Source: Limnephilus marmoratus
Lineage: Eukaryota; Arthropoda; Insecta; Trichoptera; Limnephilidae
Assembly (NCBI GenBank): GCA_917880885.1
Contig: OU862909.1
Coordinates: 28,404,351 to 28,468,350 of the forward strand
DNA length: 64,000 nt
Direction of reading: 5' to 3'
The notes beneath the pieces are model-generated. The model had not been told where the DNA came from and did not search any database. It saw nothing but the letters and a program-made list of their open reading frames with translations. The translations under genes and the position numbers were made by a program. Shown in pieces: positions 1 to 9,130 of the stretch. Within the stretch, counting starts at the first letter, position 1; each line of letters opens with the position of its first letter.

Positions 1-46
1 AATGAAACACTAGCATATATTGAATCATTTGGCGGGTACGAGATAA

Positions 47-119
47 GCCGCCATAGCTCAGTGGTCAGAGCAATCGACCGGCAATCGAGAGGACACGGGT
101 TCAAGTCCCGTTGGCGTCA
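47..119 (+). tRNA. tRNA-like sequence, copy 1 (anticodon GGC, Ala-like)
   Basis: This folds as a 73-nt cloverleaf. The acceptor stem is 47-53 with 112-118, with a C:T mismatch at pair 2:71. The D stem GCTC/GAGC is perfect. The anticodon arm is 73-77/85-89 with a mismatch at the top pair. The T arm ACGGG/CCCGT is perfect around a normal TTCAAGT loop. The A box (TAGCTCAGTGGT) and B box (GGTTCAAGTCC) fit Pol III promoters, and a T4 run at 126-129 could terminate. The loop CCGGCAA gives anticodon GGC (Ala). Position 33 is C rather than the near-universal U, the G3:U70 alanine identity pair is missing, and eukaryotes normally use AGC for this box. It is therefore more likely a tRNA-derived sequence than a working tRNA. 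Confidence 0.55.
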
Positions 120-458
120 TATATCTTTTCTCGGAAGATTTTTCAATGTGGATGAGTGTTTCAGGCTGATAATTATTGCTTATAATAATTGTTACCCTTT
201 GTGCTATGCATAAAAAATCTTGTCTTAAAAACGTTAGTTTTACAATTAAAAATAATAATTAATATTTGACAAGTTTAAGTATTTCCCCAATAAATGAAGA
301 CATAATTTGTCTCGACGCCACCTAGCGAGGGATTTAACACTTACAATGTTTCTCTCGCAAAAATAAAGTTGGTTGTTTTCAGGGGAAAAAATATAATAAG
401 CAGTAATTGTTGAATGAAACACTAGCATATATTGAATCATTTGGCGGGTACGAGATAA

Positions 459-531
459 GCCGCCATAGCTCAGTGGTCAGAGCAATCGACCGGCAATCGA
501 GAGGACACGGGTTCAAGTCCCGTTGGCGTCA
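459..531 (+). tRNA. tRNA-like sequence, copy 2 (anticodon GGC)
   Basis: This is an identical repeat of the first cloverleaf, exactly 412 bp downstream, with the same A and B boxes, C33 and acceptor mismatch. A T-run terminator follows within 10 bp. Its function is uncertain for the same reasons. Confidence 0.55.
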
Positions 532-870
532 TATATCTTTTCTCGGAAGATTTTTCAATGTGGATGAGTGTTTCAGGCTGATAATTATTGCTTATAATAA
601 TTGTTACCCTTTGTGCTATGCATAAAAAATCTTGTCTTAAAAACGTTAGTTTTACAATTAAAAATAATAATTAATATTTGACAAGTTTAAGTATTTCCCC
701 AATAAATGAAGACATAATTTGTCTCGACGCCACCTAGCGAGGGATTTAACACTTACAATGTTTCTCTCGCAAAAATAAAGTTGGTTGTTTTCAGGGGAAA
801 AAATATAATAAGCAGTAATTGTTGAATGAAACACTAGCATATATTGAATCATTTGGCGGGTACGAGATAA

Positions 871-943
871 GCCGCCATAGCTCAGTGGTCAGAGCAATCG
901 ACCGGCAATCGAGAGGACACGGGTTCAAGTCCCGTTGGCGTCA
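871..943 (+). tRNA. tRNA-like sequence, copy 3 (anticodon GGC)
   Basis: Third identical copy in the 412-bp array, with intact internal Pol III boxes and the same non-canonical features. Confidence 0.55.
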
Positions 944-1282
944 TATATCTTTTCTCGGAAGATTTTTCAATGTGGATGAGTGTTTCAGGCTGATAATTAT
1001 TGCTTATAATAATTGTTACCCTTTGTGCTATGCATAAAAAATCTTGTCTTAAAAACGTTAGTTTTACAATTAAAAATAATAATTAATATTTGACAAGTTT
1101 AAGTATTTCCCCAATAAATGAAGACATAATTTGTCTCGACGCCACCTAGCGAGGGATTTAACACTTACAATGTTTCTCTCGCAAAAATAAAGTTGGTTGT
1201 TTTCAGGGGAAAAAATATAATAAGCAGTAATTGTTGAATGAAACACTAGCATATATTGAATCATTTGGCGGGTACGAGATAA

Positions 1283-1355
1283 GCCGCCATAGCTCAGTGG
1301 TCAGAGCAATCGACCGGCAATCGAGAGGACACGGGTTCAAGTCCCGTTGGCGTCA
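1283..1355 (+). tRNA. tRNA-like sequence, copy 4 (anticodon GGC)
   Basis: Fourth identical copy in the array. The spacing to its neighbours is again 412 bp. Confidence 0.55.
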
Positions 1356-1694
1356 TATATCTTTTCTCGGAAGATTTTTCAATGTGGATGAGTGTTTCAG
1401 GCTGATAATTATTGCTTATAATAATTGTTACCCTTTGTGCTATGCATAAAAAATCTTGTCTTAAAAACGTTAGTTTTACAATTAAAAATAATAATTAATA
1501 TTTGACAAGTTTAAGTATTTCCCCAATAAATGAAGACATAATTTGTCTCGACGCCACCTAGCGAGGGATTTAACACTTACAATGTTTCTCTCGCAAAAAT
1601 AAAGTTGGTTGTTTTCAGGGGAAAAAATATAATAAGCAGTAATTGTTGAATGAAACACTAGCATATATTGAATCATTTGGCGGGTACGAGATAA

Positions 1695-1767
1695 GCCGCC
1701 ATAGCTCAGTGGTCAGAGCAATCGACCGGCAATCGAGAGGACACGGGTTCAAGTCCCGTTGGCGTCA
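1695..1767 (+). tRNA. tRNA-like sequence, copy 5 (anticodon GGC)
   Basis: Last copy in the array. It is complete, although its host unit is truncated about 140 bp further on, at 1907. Confidence 0.55.
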
Positions 1768-1907
1768 TATATCTTTTCTCGGAAGATTTTTCAATGTGGA
1801 TGAGTGTTTCAGGCTGATAATTATTGCTTATAATAATTGTTACCCTTTGTGCTATGCATAAAAAATCTTGTCTTAAAAACGTTAGTTTTACAATTAAAAA
1901 TAATAAT

Positions 1908-2820
1908 CATTATATTCATGAAAATGCTAAATGAACACAGATTCCATAATAAATATCTTTCTGAGCACTTAATATTATTTCATAATATACACACTTCTTT
2001 CAATATCGACAGTTACCGTTGTACTAACCTATATATTTTTTTGCATCCTCTCCACACAGGATTTCCTAATGAGACGTGCACGTCCATCCCTCACCCACGT
2101 AGTAATGTTTAAATAGAGATGAATAAATTAATTACAAAAATTAAAATTTAAAAATATATATATATAGAGTTTATTTGCATTTCTGAAACAACTTGACAAC
2201 CCTAGGCCGTTATTGACTGGCCGCAACATGCAAGTCTTTTTCTGAATTTAAGTAATTGCATTAAATCATTCAAATACTACATTATTTTACCCGAATTATG
2301 TGAAATTCTAATTAGCATACCATTTTCCCCAAAACTAGGACACTAGGGCCATAAATTTAGATGCGCTTGCATTAACGTTAATAATACAATAGACGCTTTT
2401 GTCATAGCATGATGGATTGTTCGTGCAATAGAGATTTTATAAAAAAACGAAAGCTTCATTAATTAAGAGAAAATAAACATTTTACATGTGTGCCTAAATC
2501 GATAAATCAATAATAGTGTTTGAGTGCATTTCTTGTAACAGTTTTTTGGATTTACCATCCAGCCTCGTTCGAGATTAAGATTTAAAAACACAGCATATCT
2601 GTTTTTTTTTAAATTTATGTATAAAATATTTAAATACTTATAAAGTAATGAAAATACAAATATTATTGTGAGTTTCAAGATGTCGTGTTTACCAAAAATT
2701 CCAGAGAAGAAAAGCCGTTCAAAAATTTTATAGTGCAACCAGCGTTAGAGGGTTTTTGCTGTTTCCAAGATTAGAAGTTTAGGTGGTCGTAGATAAAAAA
2801 AAAATGGTTGGAAAATTACT
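1908..2820. other. AT-rich unassigned stretch
   Basis: No coding frame, RNA or repeat boundary can be supported. A short (TA)n run lies at about 2151-2165. Small open frames here have no recognisable composition. Confidence 0.5.
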
Positions 2821-2889
2821 TTAGTTAGTTTTCATTAGTCATTATAGGTGCGACTCCGGTCTGCTTAAGAATAAGGAATTATAACTAAC

Positions 2890-3211
2890 TAACTAACCAT
2901 CACGCCGTTTCCCCACAGGGGTGGACAGAGAGGACGGACCGCCAAACAACTCGGTCTTGACACACACTCTTCGCCATGCATACATTGTCTCATACATATT
3001 ATTCTATTTTTCTGACTTTAGACATGGCCCGACTCAAGTAACTGAATCACTTGATCGTGCTATGTCTTCCTCGGGCGTGATATATGTCTACATATCTACA
3101 TGCCCAAACCATTTGAGGGTACCTTTCTTAATCTTATTCATTTGCTTACTTCATCCTTACATTCTTTGCGGATCTCCACATTTCTTACACGATAGTGCAT
3201 GGTTTCACCAC
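2890..3211. repeat. Possible interspersed-repeat fragment
   Basis: The segment around 2897-2940, with a CACGCCGTTTCCCC motif followed by a GGGGTGGACAGAG motif, resembles a phrase I recognise from dispersed lepidopteran repeats. Boundaries cannot be fixed. An open frame at 2921-3292 crosses into the neighbouring LINE tail and is probably not a gene. Confidence 0.3.
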
Positions 3212-3464
3212 ACATATAATAATAATAATAATATATCTTTATTCAATGAAATTGGCAACATTACAACTAAAAAAGAACATGTTTTCAAATAGATTACATC
3301 AGTACAAAAAAATTAACAAGTAGAAAGTAATGTAAGATCGGTTACACAGAAGTAGCATAATTATACAATATTTTTAGTTGTGCATAGCCTGCCTCACTAG
3401 GTGAACCTTTTGAAGGCAGAATTTTTTGTAAATTGTTTCTCACAATTTTATCTACGGTTATTAT
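3212..3464 (-). mobile_element. 3' end of a LINE, left half (split by the Mag-like insertion)
   Basis: Read on the minus strand, this is a 3' UTR ending in AATAAAGATAT followed by an (ATT)n tail at 3212-3230, as in many insect LINEs. It joins the coding remnant at 8403-8885 if the LTR element at 3465-8397 is removed. The five bases 3460-3464 (ATTAT) are repeated at 8398-8402, which shows that the LTR element jumped into this LINE. Confidence 0.65.
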
Positions 3465-3628
3465 TGTGGTGTCTCGGGATCGGGTAGTAATAACATCTGT
3501 TAATGTTACAATGTTTATTAGTTGCCAGATTAATATGGAGAGAGCGCTCAATAGCGGTACATCCCTTTTATACTTCCCATACTCGCTATCTCGCTCTCAT
3601 GCCGTCACCCTCATACACATACGTCACA
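3465..3628 (-). repeat. 3' LTR of the Mag-like element
   Basis: The ends on the minus strand are TGTGACG and ACCACA. The 3504-3628 part differs from the other LTR at only two positions. The 3465-3503 part aligns to it only loosely, through shared CGGGTAG and TGTTA blocks. Confidence 0.85.
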
Positions 3629-3639
3629 CCCCCACACTT
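3629..3639 (-). other. Polypurine tract (plus-strand primer)
   Basis: AAGTGTGGGGG on the minus strand lies immediately upstream of the 3' LTR, where Ty3-type elements prime second-strand DNA synthesis. Confidence 0.7.
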
Positions 3640-3735
3640 AAAACCTAATTACATACATTTCTTTATTCACAAATTTATACAAAACAAAATATCTAAATAT
3701 TTCCATTCCATAGTATATGTAATTATTCTTGTTCT

Positions 3736-5598
3736 TCACGTGTAGCGTGGGCGTTGACCTCGAGGGCGTAACCTCCCCTCCCATGGTGTAGGTGACCTGC
3801 AAAAATTAGAGGAATTAGGAAATTTGGTCATGTCCACATCCGAGAGTGTACCCAGGTCCAGCAAATCATCAGACCTGTCACACTCCCCCCACCTAACCTT
3901 CCTCTCTGAAATCTGATCATGGTGGCGTTTCCAAATTTGTCCCGTAGACATAATTTTAACTAAATAAATCCTATTCCCCAATCTTTTAAAAATTTTTCCT
4001 AAAATCCATTTATTATCATTACTTCTTAAATCCCTGGTTAAAACTTTAGAACCAACCTCAAAGTACTTTTTAAATTTTCTTCCTCTATAATACTTTTTCT
4101 GTTTATGCTGGCTCAATAACATTTTGTTTTTAACCGTGTTGTCAATTCCTTTAAAACCTTGACTCTCAACATTATCCACTATTGGAATAATCGTATTAAA
4201 AATTGATCTAATCTTCCTACCCAACACTAATGTACTAGGCTCAATGCCCGTAGACATTGAAGGCGTATTTCTAATATCAACTAAAAACGTCAAAAGTTTA
4301 TCTTCAAAATCAGTAGGAAATTTATTATTTACCATAATTTTTTTCAAAAAATTCTTCACTGTTTTAACCCCATTTTCAGCTAAACCGTTAGAAGCAGGAT
4401 GCTGTACAGCTGAAGTCAATGATTCTATATTATAATTATGACAAAATTCCTTAAAAACTGACGATGTGAAAGCTGTACCATTGTCACTTACAATTTGTTC
4501 CGGGATTCCGAACATAGAAAATAATCTTTTCAAAACTTTTATTGTACAAAACGAATCTACCTTATTTACAATATGACAGTCTATCCATTTTGTAGTTGCA
4601 TCAACAATAATTAAAAAATTATGACCTCCCAACGGTCCCATGAAGTCAATATGCAATCTACTCCAGATTAAACCATTTATTGGCCAAGGTGCCAACTCAA
4701 CTTTACACGGAGTAGGTAAACATTCCATGCATCGAGCACACTGTTTCACAGTTGCTTCTATATCATTGTTCATTCCGAGCCAAAAAAAATAATTTCGAGC
4801 AAGACTTTTCGATTTTACAATGCCTAAATGTGATTGATGTAAAAAATTCAATATAATTTCCCTTAATTCCCTTGGAACTACAAATTTATTATTATAAAAT
4901 AAACATGAATTATAAGTCGATAATTTATCCCTAAAATACCAGAATTTCAATAAATCATCCTTTAAGAACTTTTTATCCGGCCAACCATTTGCTGTGAACT
5001 CGATAATGCTCGCTATATTTACATCATTAATCGAAAACTGTTTCATCGTTTCCGCATTTAATGTTGTTTCTGACTCGATTATGTTCACAAACTCTGACTC
5101 AACCGTATTCACGTTTAAAGAATCAATATAATTTAAAAAATAATCGCTAGCATCAATATCGTCGCTACACACATCTAATTTATCCTTATTATTAATCGGC
5201 ATTCGTGATAAGAAATCCGCTTTGTTATCACCTGACTTAATATGCTCTATACTATAGTCAAAAGTCTGGAGTATTAGGGCGTACCTCTGCAGACGGTTAG
5301 CGGCCAAAACGGGTACTTGCTTATCCGTGTTCAAAATGTGTACTAACGATTTATTGTCGCAAGCCAAAACAAATTTATTGCCGTATAAATACTGAAAGAA
5401 TTTCTTCAACCCAAAAATTATAGCACACGCTTCCTTATCTAAAATAGAGTACTTTAATTCTGTTTCTGACAATAATCGGCTAGCAAATGCGATAGGTCTC
5501 TCTAAACCATTATCATATACATGGCAAATCACCGCTGATAACGCTTTTTCAGATGCGTCTGAAATAAGTTTAATTGGTAAATTAGGATCAAAATGCAC
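3736..5598 (-). CDS. pol: Mag-like Pol, RNase H and integrase part
   Basis: This 620-residue open stretch is preceded by an in-frame TGA that separates it from the RT part. RNase H occupies about residues 1-130, with acidic residues visible at D14, E56, D81 and D128. The integrase zinc-binding HHCC is H254, H257, C287 and C290. The catalytic triad is D318, D372 and E408 with the expected 35-residue D-to-E spacing. A basic C-terminal region of about 150 residues follows, probably DNA-binding. In the family, RNase H removes the RNA template and integrase joins the DNA copy to the host genome. The stretch has no internal stop, so decay is recent relative to the neighbouring LINEs. It does not begin with a natural start codon, because it is the continuation of the polyprotein. 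Confidence 0.88.
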   Translation of the reverse strand: MHFDPNLPIKLISDASEKALSAVICHVYDNGLERPIAFASRLLSETELKYSILDKEACAIIFGLKKFFQYLYGNKFVLACDNKSLVHILNTDKQVPVLAANRLQRYALILQTFDYSIEHIKSGDNKADFLSRMPINNKDKLDVCSDDIDASDYFLNYIDSLNVNTVESEFVNIIESETTLNAETMKQFSINDVNIASIIEFTANGWPDKKFLKDDLLKFWYFRDKLSTYNSCLFYNNKFVVPRELREIILNFLHQSHLGIVKSKSLARNYFFWLGMNNDIEATVKQCARCMECLPTPCKVELAPWPINGLIWSRLHIDFMGPLGGHNFLIIVDATTKWIDCHIVNKVDSFCTIKVLKRLFSMFGIPEQIVSDNGTAFTSSVFKEFCHNYNIESLTSAVQHPASNGLAENGVKTVKNFLKKIMVNNKFPTDFEDKLLTFLVDIRNTPSMSTGIEPSTLVLGRKIRSIFNTIIPIVDNVESQGFKGIDNTVKNKMLLSQHKQKKYYRGRKFKKYFEVGSKVLTRDLRSNDNKWILGKIFKRLGNRIYLVKIMSTGQIWKRHHDQISERKVRWGECDRSDDLLDLGTLSDVDMTKFPNSSNFCRSPTPWEGRLRPRGQRPRYT

Positions 5599-6723
5599 TC
5601 AAATATTATCTGACGTCAGCAGTTTCTTAACTCGCTCAAACGCAATATTACATTCCTCAGACCACACATATTTTACTCCCCTTTTTAACAAGTTATACAA
5701 TGGAGACAAAATACCTGAAATATTATGAACAAAAGCTCTATAATATGAAATAACCCCAAGTAAACTCCTAAGTTCTGAAACATTTTTCGGTACTGCCATT
5801 TGAGTAATCGCACAGATTTTATTTTCTAAAGGCATAACTCCTTTCCGCGAAATTTTAAAACCTAAATATTCTATCTCAGTTTCTAGAAAAGAACACTTAT
5901 TTTCATTAATAGTTAATCCACAATCACTTAACTTGCTAAGTACAGATTCACAAATAGAGAATAATTCCTCTTCAGAATTTCCAAACAACAAAATATCATC
6001 TAGAAATATACGAACGTTACGAAGTCTACCTACTACCGCCTGAATTACTTGCATAAATATAGCCGGGCTTGTGGTCAAACCGAAAGGCAACACTTTAAAC
6101 CTGAATAAACCTACATGCGTACTTATCACACATAATTTTCTCGACTTCTCGTTCAACGAAATCTGACCAAAAGCATTACGCAAATCTATTTTAGCAAAAA
6201 ATTTCGCACCATTTAAAGATGAAATTAAATCTTCTATACGAGGCAATGGATATTTCAACTTCGCTAACATAGGGTTTAATGTGGTTTTAAAATCAGTACA
6301 AATTCTAATTGAACCGTCTTTCTTTTTTACAACAACAATCGGACTAGCCATATCACTTATTTCTACGTTTTCAATTATATCTTCACGTAACATCTTATTT
6401 AATTCCTCCTCTACCTTTCCACGTAAACTAAAAGGTAACGATCTTGGATTCACAAACTTTGGCCTGAACTCCGAAATAACTTCGATGTTAGCTTCATAAC
6501 CTATAAGCCTACCCGATTTTTCTGAAAACACATGAGCATATTTTTTCTTTAAACTATCACGAAAATTTAATTGATTATCACAACTAGTCTCACTGGTATT
6601 TACCGAATTTATTCCACTTAATCCGATACCGAAAACTTGTAAAAAATTTCTACCAACAATCGTAGAATTACCGTTTTTAATTATTATAAACCGTGTATCT
6701 ACACTTTTATTTAAAAATAACAC
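5599..6723 (-). CDS. pol: Mag-like Pol, reverse transcriptase part
   Basis: This 374-residue open stretch lies in the same frame as the Gag-protease part upstream and the RNase H-integrase part downstream. It is separated from them by single stop codons (TAA at 6742-6744, TGA at 5599-5601). The RT fingers and palm span about residues 95-300. Visible motifs are VVVKKKDGSIRICTDF, the first catalytic Asp in AKIDLRNAF (D180), VLPFGLTTSPAIF, and the active-site box FLDDI (D242, D243). A connection region follows, with LLGVISYYRAF. The Leu in place of the second active-site residue is common in Ty3-type RTs. The enzyme would copy element RNA into DNA in cytoplasmic particles. It is probably inactive because the polyprotein is broken. 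Confidence 0.88.
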   Translation of the reverse strand: MLFLNKSVDTRFIIIKNGNSTIVGRNFLQVFGIGLSGINSVNTSETSCDNQLNFRDSLKKKYAHVFSEKSGRLIGYEANIEVISEFRPKFVNPRSLPFSLRGKVEEELNKMLREDIIENVEISDMASPIVVVKKKDGSIRICTDFKTTLNPMLAKLKYPLPRIEDLISSLNGAKFFAKIDLRNAFGQISLNEKSRKLCVISTHVGLFRFKVLPFGLTTSPAIFMQVIQAVVGRLRNVRIFLDDILLFGNSEEELFSICESVLSKLSDCGLTINENKCSFLETEIEYLGFKISRKGVMPLENKICAITQMAVPKNVSELRSLLGVISYYRAFVHNISGILSPLYNLLKRGVKYVWSEECNIAFERVKKLLTSDNI

Positions 6724-6741
6724 ACTTAAATTAACTTTACC

Positions 6742-7842
6742 TTAAATATTTAACCGTTTCCCGTCATATCCTGACAATTGAATATCGCATCTTTCCAATT
6801 TACAAGAAACAAAATCTTTTAAATACACTTCATATGGAATTGCATTAATCTCAGCGCCGGTGTCAACAATCGCTCGCAGAACAGTGTTACCAATAATGAG
6901 ATCTACGAATATCGGTTCCGGCCCCGTGCCGTCATGCAACATAAAAACCGAATTTAATCGTTTATTCTTATTACCTACATTAATTTTACTGTTTTTACAC
7001 ACATTACTAGGATGACCCGATTTATTGCACCGATTACAAAAAATATTCTTCCAACAATCTTTCTGCAAATGATTCGTTTTTCCGCACAAAAAACATTTTC
7101 TTAATGCAATATTTACTGGCGTCTTACTACGCACTGCACTTTTAAATCTGATCGGACTATCCGACCTGGATCTACGGACAACATTACTCTCCTTATGCAC
7201 AACATTTAAATTCGTATCAACTTTCTTGAAATTAACAACATGTTCCCATGAAGCTGCTAACTGAATGCATTCCGAAAAAGAAGTATTTACCCCCTCAACG
7301 AACAACTTATGTTTCAATTTTTCATTGAAAATTCCAATAATGAATATGTCTTTTAAACAAGATTCCAGCCTCAATTCAAAATTGCACGTCAAACTCAGTC
7401 CTCTCAACCTAGCAGCGTAATCTTTAATAGATTCGTTAGCTAGCTGTTTACACTTATAAAATAACTCACGCGACTCGAAAATATTTTGAATAGGTTTGCA
7501 ATGTGAATCAAATAATTTACATAAATCATCAAAAGAACAAACAGAAACCTTTTTAGGGAAACATAGATCACATAATAAAGAGAAAGTTTCTTCGGTGAGG
7601 CAACTCAGCAAAAATGCTCTTTTGCGTTCTTGTGATAACACTTTGTCATCATGTAAAATGAGGGCCTGATCCAGTCGTTCCTTGAACAATGACCAGTTTC
7701 CCGTTCTGTAACAGAACGTCCCCAAATTTTTACAAACACCCTCCATTGGGGGAAGAGCTGAAACAAAATAATCAATACTACTTATCTCAGCACTTCCTAG
7801 AAGGCTACACTCCGAGGTCCACGTTCCACGTTCCACGTGCAC
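6742..7842 (-). CDS. gag: Mag-like Gag and protease part
   Basis: This 366-residue open stretch has a capsid-like region at about residues 30-210. Two CCHC zinc knuckles follow (C250-C253-H258-C263 and C269-C272-H277-C282), set in basic sequence, which bind RNA. The aspartic protease site AIVDTGA is at residues 325-331, so the stretch ends inside the protease domain at an in-frame TAA. The true Gag start is uncertain. The upstream sequence is open in another frame (8162-7797), and a Met near residue 33 (MEGVCKNL) is an alternative. Gag would form the particle in which reverse transcription takes place. Confidence 0.85.
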   Translation of the reverse strand: MHVERGTWTSECSLLGSAEISSIDYFVSALPPMEGVCKNLGTFCYRTGNWSLFKERLDQALILHDDKVLSQERKRAFLLSCLTEETFSLLCDLCFPKKVSVCSFDDLCKLFDSHCKPIQNIFESRELFYKCKQLANESIKDYAARLRGLSLTCNFELRLESCLKDIFIIGIFNEKLKHKLFVEGVNTSFSECIQLAASWEHVVNFKKVDTNLNVVHKESNVVRRSRSDSPIRFKSAVRSKTPVNIALRKCFLCGKTNHLQKDCWKNIFCNRCNKSGHPSNVCKNSKINVGNKNKRLNSVFMLHDGTGPEPIFVDLIIGNTVLRAIVDTGAEINAIPYEVYLKDFVSCKLERCDIQLSGYDGKRLNI

Positions 7843-8162
7843 GCCACCCAGAGCCGTAGATCACCGTCCCCGTCTGGCTCCGTCTCCCGACAGCTGCGGA
7901 TCCAATCCCTCTTCTCCGAGGTCTTCCTTCCCAGACTGCAGCGACGGAAACCAAGTCCTGGTTCCCGGCTAATCCACACGATGATCCAGTCCTTGACCCG
8001 ATCCTTGATCCGGTCCTTTTGTACCCCGTTACACGGTGTACCCGAACGACAATAATTTTGTAATTTGTCGGTCCCACACACGCGAATACTTGCGTGTGGC
8101 TGCTCCAATTTCTTCTTAATGCGATCGCTTCCTGCGATCGCTTCCTGCAATCCTGACAACAA
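7797..8162 (-). pseudogene. Possible frameshifted leader of the Mag-like gag
   Basis: A 121-residue open frame precedes gag in a different frame. It is rich in Arg, Gly and Asp and has no domain I recognise. It starts about 80 bp inside the 5' LTR. It could be the Gag N terminus after a frameshift, or simply an untranslated leader with chance openness in GC-richer sequence. Confidence 0.35.
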
Positions 8163-8220
8163 TCCGTCAGATCCCGAAATCTACCGCGTAGATTCTTCCA
8201 ATTTACGTAAAAATTTACGA

Positions 8221-8237
8221 ACTACCGAGCTGCGCCA
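8221..8237 (-). other. Primer-binding site, tRNA-Ser-like
   Basis: The minus-strand sequence TGGCGCAGCTCGGTAGT starts two bases after the 5' LTR. It matches the complement of an insect tRNA-Ser 3' end as I remember it, apart from one extra base. Mag-clade elements are known to use tRNA-Ser. Confidence 0.6.
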
Positions 8238-8239
8238 AC

Positions 8240-8397
8240 TGTGATGTTGGCGGGTAGAAAATAATATCAAGATGTTACGATGTTTATTGGTTGCCAGATT
8301 AATATGGAGAGAGCGCTCAATAGCGGTACATCCCTTTTATACTTCCCATACTCGCTATCTCGCTCTCATGCCGTCACCCTCATACACATACGTCACA
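8240..8397 (-). repeat. 5' LTR of the Mag-like element
   Basis: This 158-bp LTR has terminal TGTGA and TCACA inverted ends, followed directly by the ATTAT target duplication at 8398-8402. Like the other LTR, it would carry the promoter and polyadenylation signals. Confidence 0.85.
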
Positions 8398-8402
8398 ATT
8401 AT

Positions 8403-8885
8403 AAATGTATAATTTAAGTTTCTTTACAGCAAAACCTTTATTTTAGTTTACATTATTGTTTGCATATACACAATACAAAAACTGAATGGTTATTACTACA
8501 ATAACTACTGTCAATGGTGTTTGGGTGAGAGCATCAGTATAGGCTCGATCATTAGAATATATCCAAATTTTAACATATTTTTTAAACTCTTTCTGTTTTT
8601 GACTCAGTTTGATGTTTTCTGGGAGAATGTTGAATATTTCCGTGGCAAAGTATCTAAAACTACGTTGACCAAAAGTGGAAGAGAGCGCTGGAACTTGCAA
8701 TATGTCTTTGTGGAATTACGTGTAAATCTTAAGTTTATTTTTTTTTCGTAAAGCACATGTTTGTTTTTAAAGAGATGTATAAGGATGAGGATAGTTTTTA
8801 CATAGATCTGTCGAACATCAAATACTCTTATTTTGAATATTAGGTTGCTGTTTGCAGTTAGAGGAAGTTTGAGAACAATTTTCAT
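8403..8885 (-). pseudogene. C-terminal remnant of a LINE ORF2 (split by the Mag-like insertion)
   Basis: Two overlapping frames on the minus strand together give the end of a non-LTR reverse transcriptase ORF2. The first (8885-8604) has a basic helical segment. The second (8700-8443) has RSFRYFATEIFNILP and a K-rich tail ending in KKYVKIWIYSND, the typical last module of CR1/Jockey-like ORF2 proteins. A frameshift near 8700 separates them. The rest of the 3' UTR resumes at 3464. The element is 5'-truncated near 8885. Confidence 0.65.
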
Positions 8886-8985
8886 AATTGTTTTCTGTGC
8901 CTTTTCGCCTCAGGGATCTCATTTCTATAGCATTCAGTTTACTTTCATCCTTCCTCTACCAGTTCCATGACTCAGTTTCCTTTTT

Positions 8986-9130
8986 GCAGTCATCTGAGAT
9001 AACTGGAATCCAAGTTAACGAAAACGTCGACGATTTGTCATACTTAGATTACTAATTAAGTAGAATTGTTTCATGAAATCTTCCCTAGTTAACGAAAAAA
9101 TCGTTAATTTTGAAGTTAAGGATAATTTCT
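8986..9130. repeat. Short dispersed repeat, also at 31484-31640
   Basis: The phrase GTTAATTTTGAAGTTAAG plus GATAATT at 9103-9128 recurs with one or two changes at 31533-31557. A nearby CAGTCATCTGAGATAACTG-like block recurs at 31560. The order of blocks differs between copies. The family is unknown and may be a small DNA element. Confidence 0.45.

Larger units (their letters stand above)
1..1907 (+). repeat. 412-bp tandem array with one tRNA-like sequence per unit
   Basis: Four full units start at 1, 413, 825 and 1237, and a fifth (1649-1907) breaks off inside the unit. The period is exactly 412 bp. By eye the units are indistinguishable, which implies recent amplification, ongoing homogenisation or an assembly artefact. 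Each unit holds a tRNA-like cloverleaf (offset 47-119), a short T run just after it, and about 290 bp of AT-rich spacer. After 1907 the sequence changes abruptly to unrelated DNA. The array continues off the left edge of the window, so its size is unknown. Small open frames recur identically in every unit, but they read through the tRNA-like sequence and are not credible genes. Confidence 0.95.
3465..8397 (-). mobile_element. Complete-length Ty3-type LTR retrotransposon, Mag-like
   Basis: The 4.9-kb element is on the minus strand. LTRs lie at 8240-8397 (5') and 3465-3628 (3'), flanked by the 5-bp duplication ATTAT. A primer-binding site lies two bases inside the 5' LTR, and a purine tract (AAGTGTGGGGG) abuts the 3' LTR. 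The domain order is Gag zinc knuckles, protease, RT, RNase H, integrase, which is the Ty3 order. Short LTRs, a serine-tRNA-like primer site, a 5-bp duplication and two CCHC knuckles are together typical of the Mag clade; the clade assignment is inference. Two in-frame stops and a probable frameshift before gag indicate that it cannot make its proteins now. Confidence 0.9.

Noticed and set aside
407..1861. Repeated 72- and 64-codon open frames in the array
   Set aside because: The plus-strand frame reads through the tRNA-like sequence and the minus-strand frame through AT-rich spacer. Identity among copies only reflects DNA identity.
1..1907. CRISPR-like regular repeats
   Set aside because: The whole 412-bp unit repeats without variable spacers, so it is an ordinary tandem array.
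2921..3292. 123-codon open frame
   Set aside because: It ends inside the (AAT)n tail of the neighbouring LINE and shows no protein motif.
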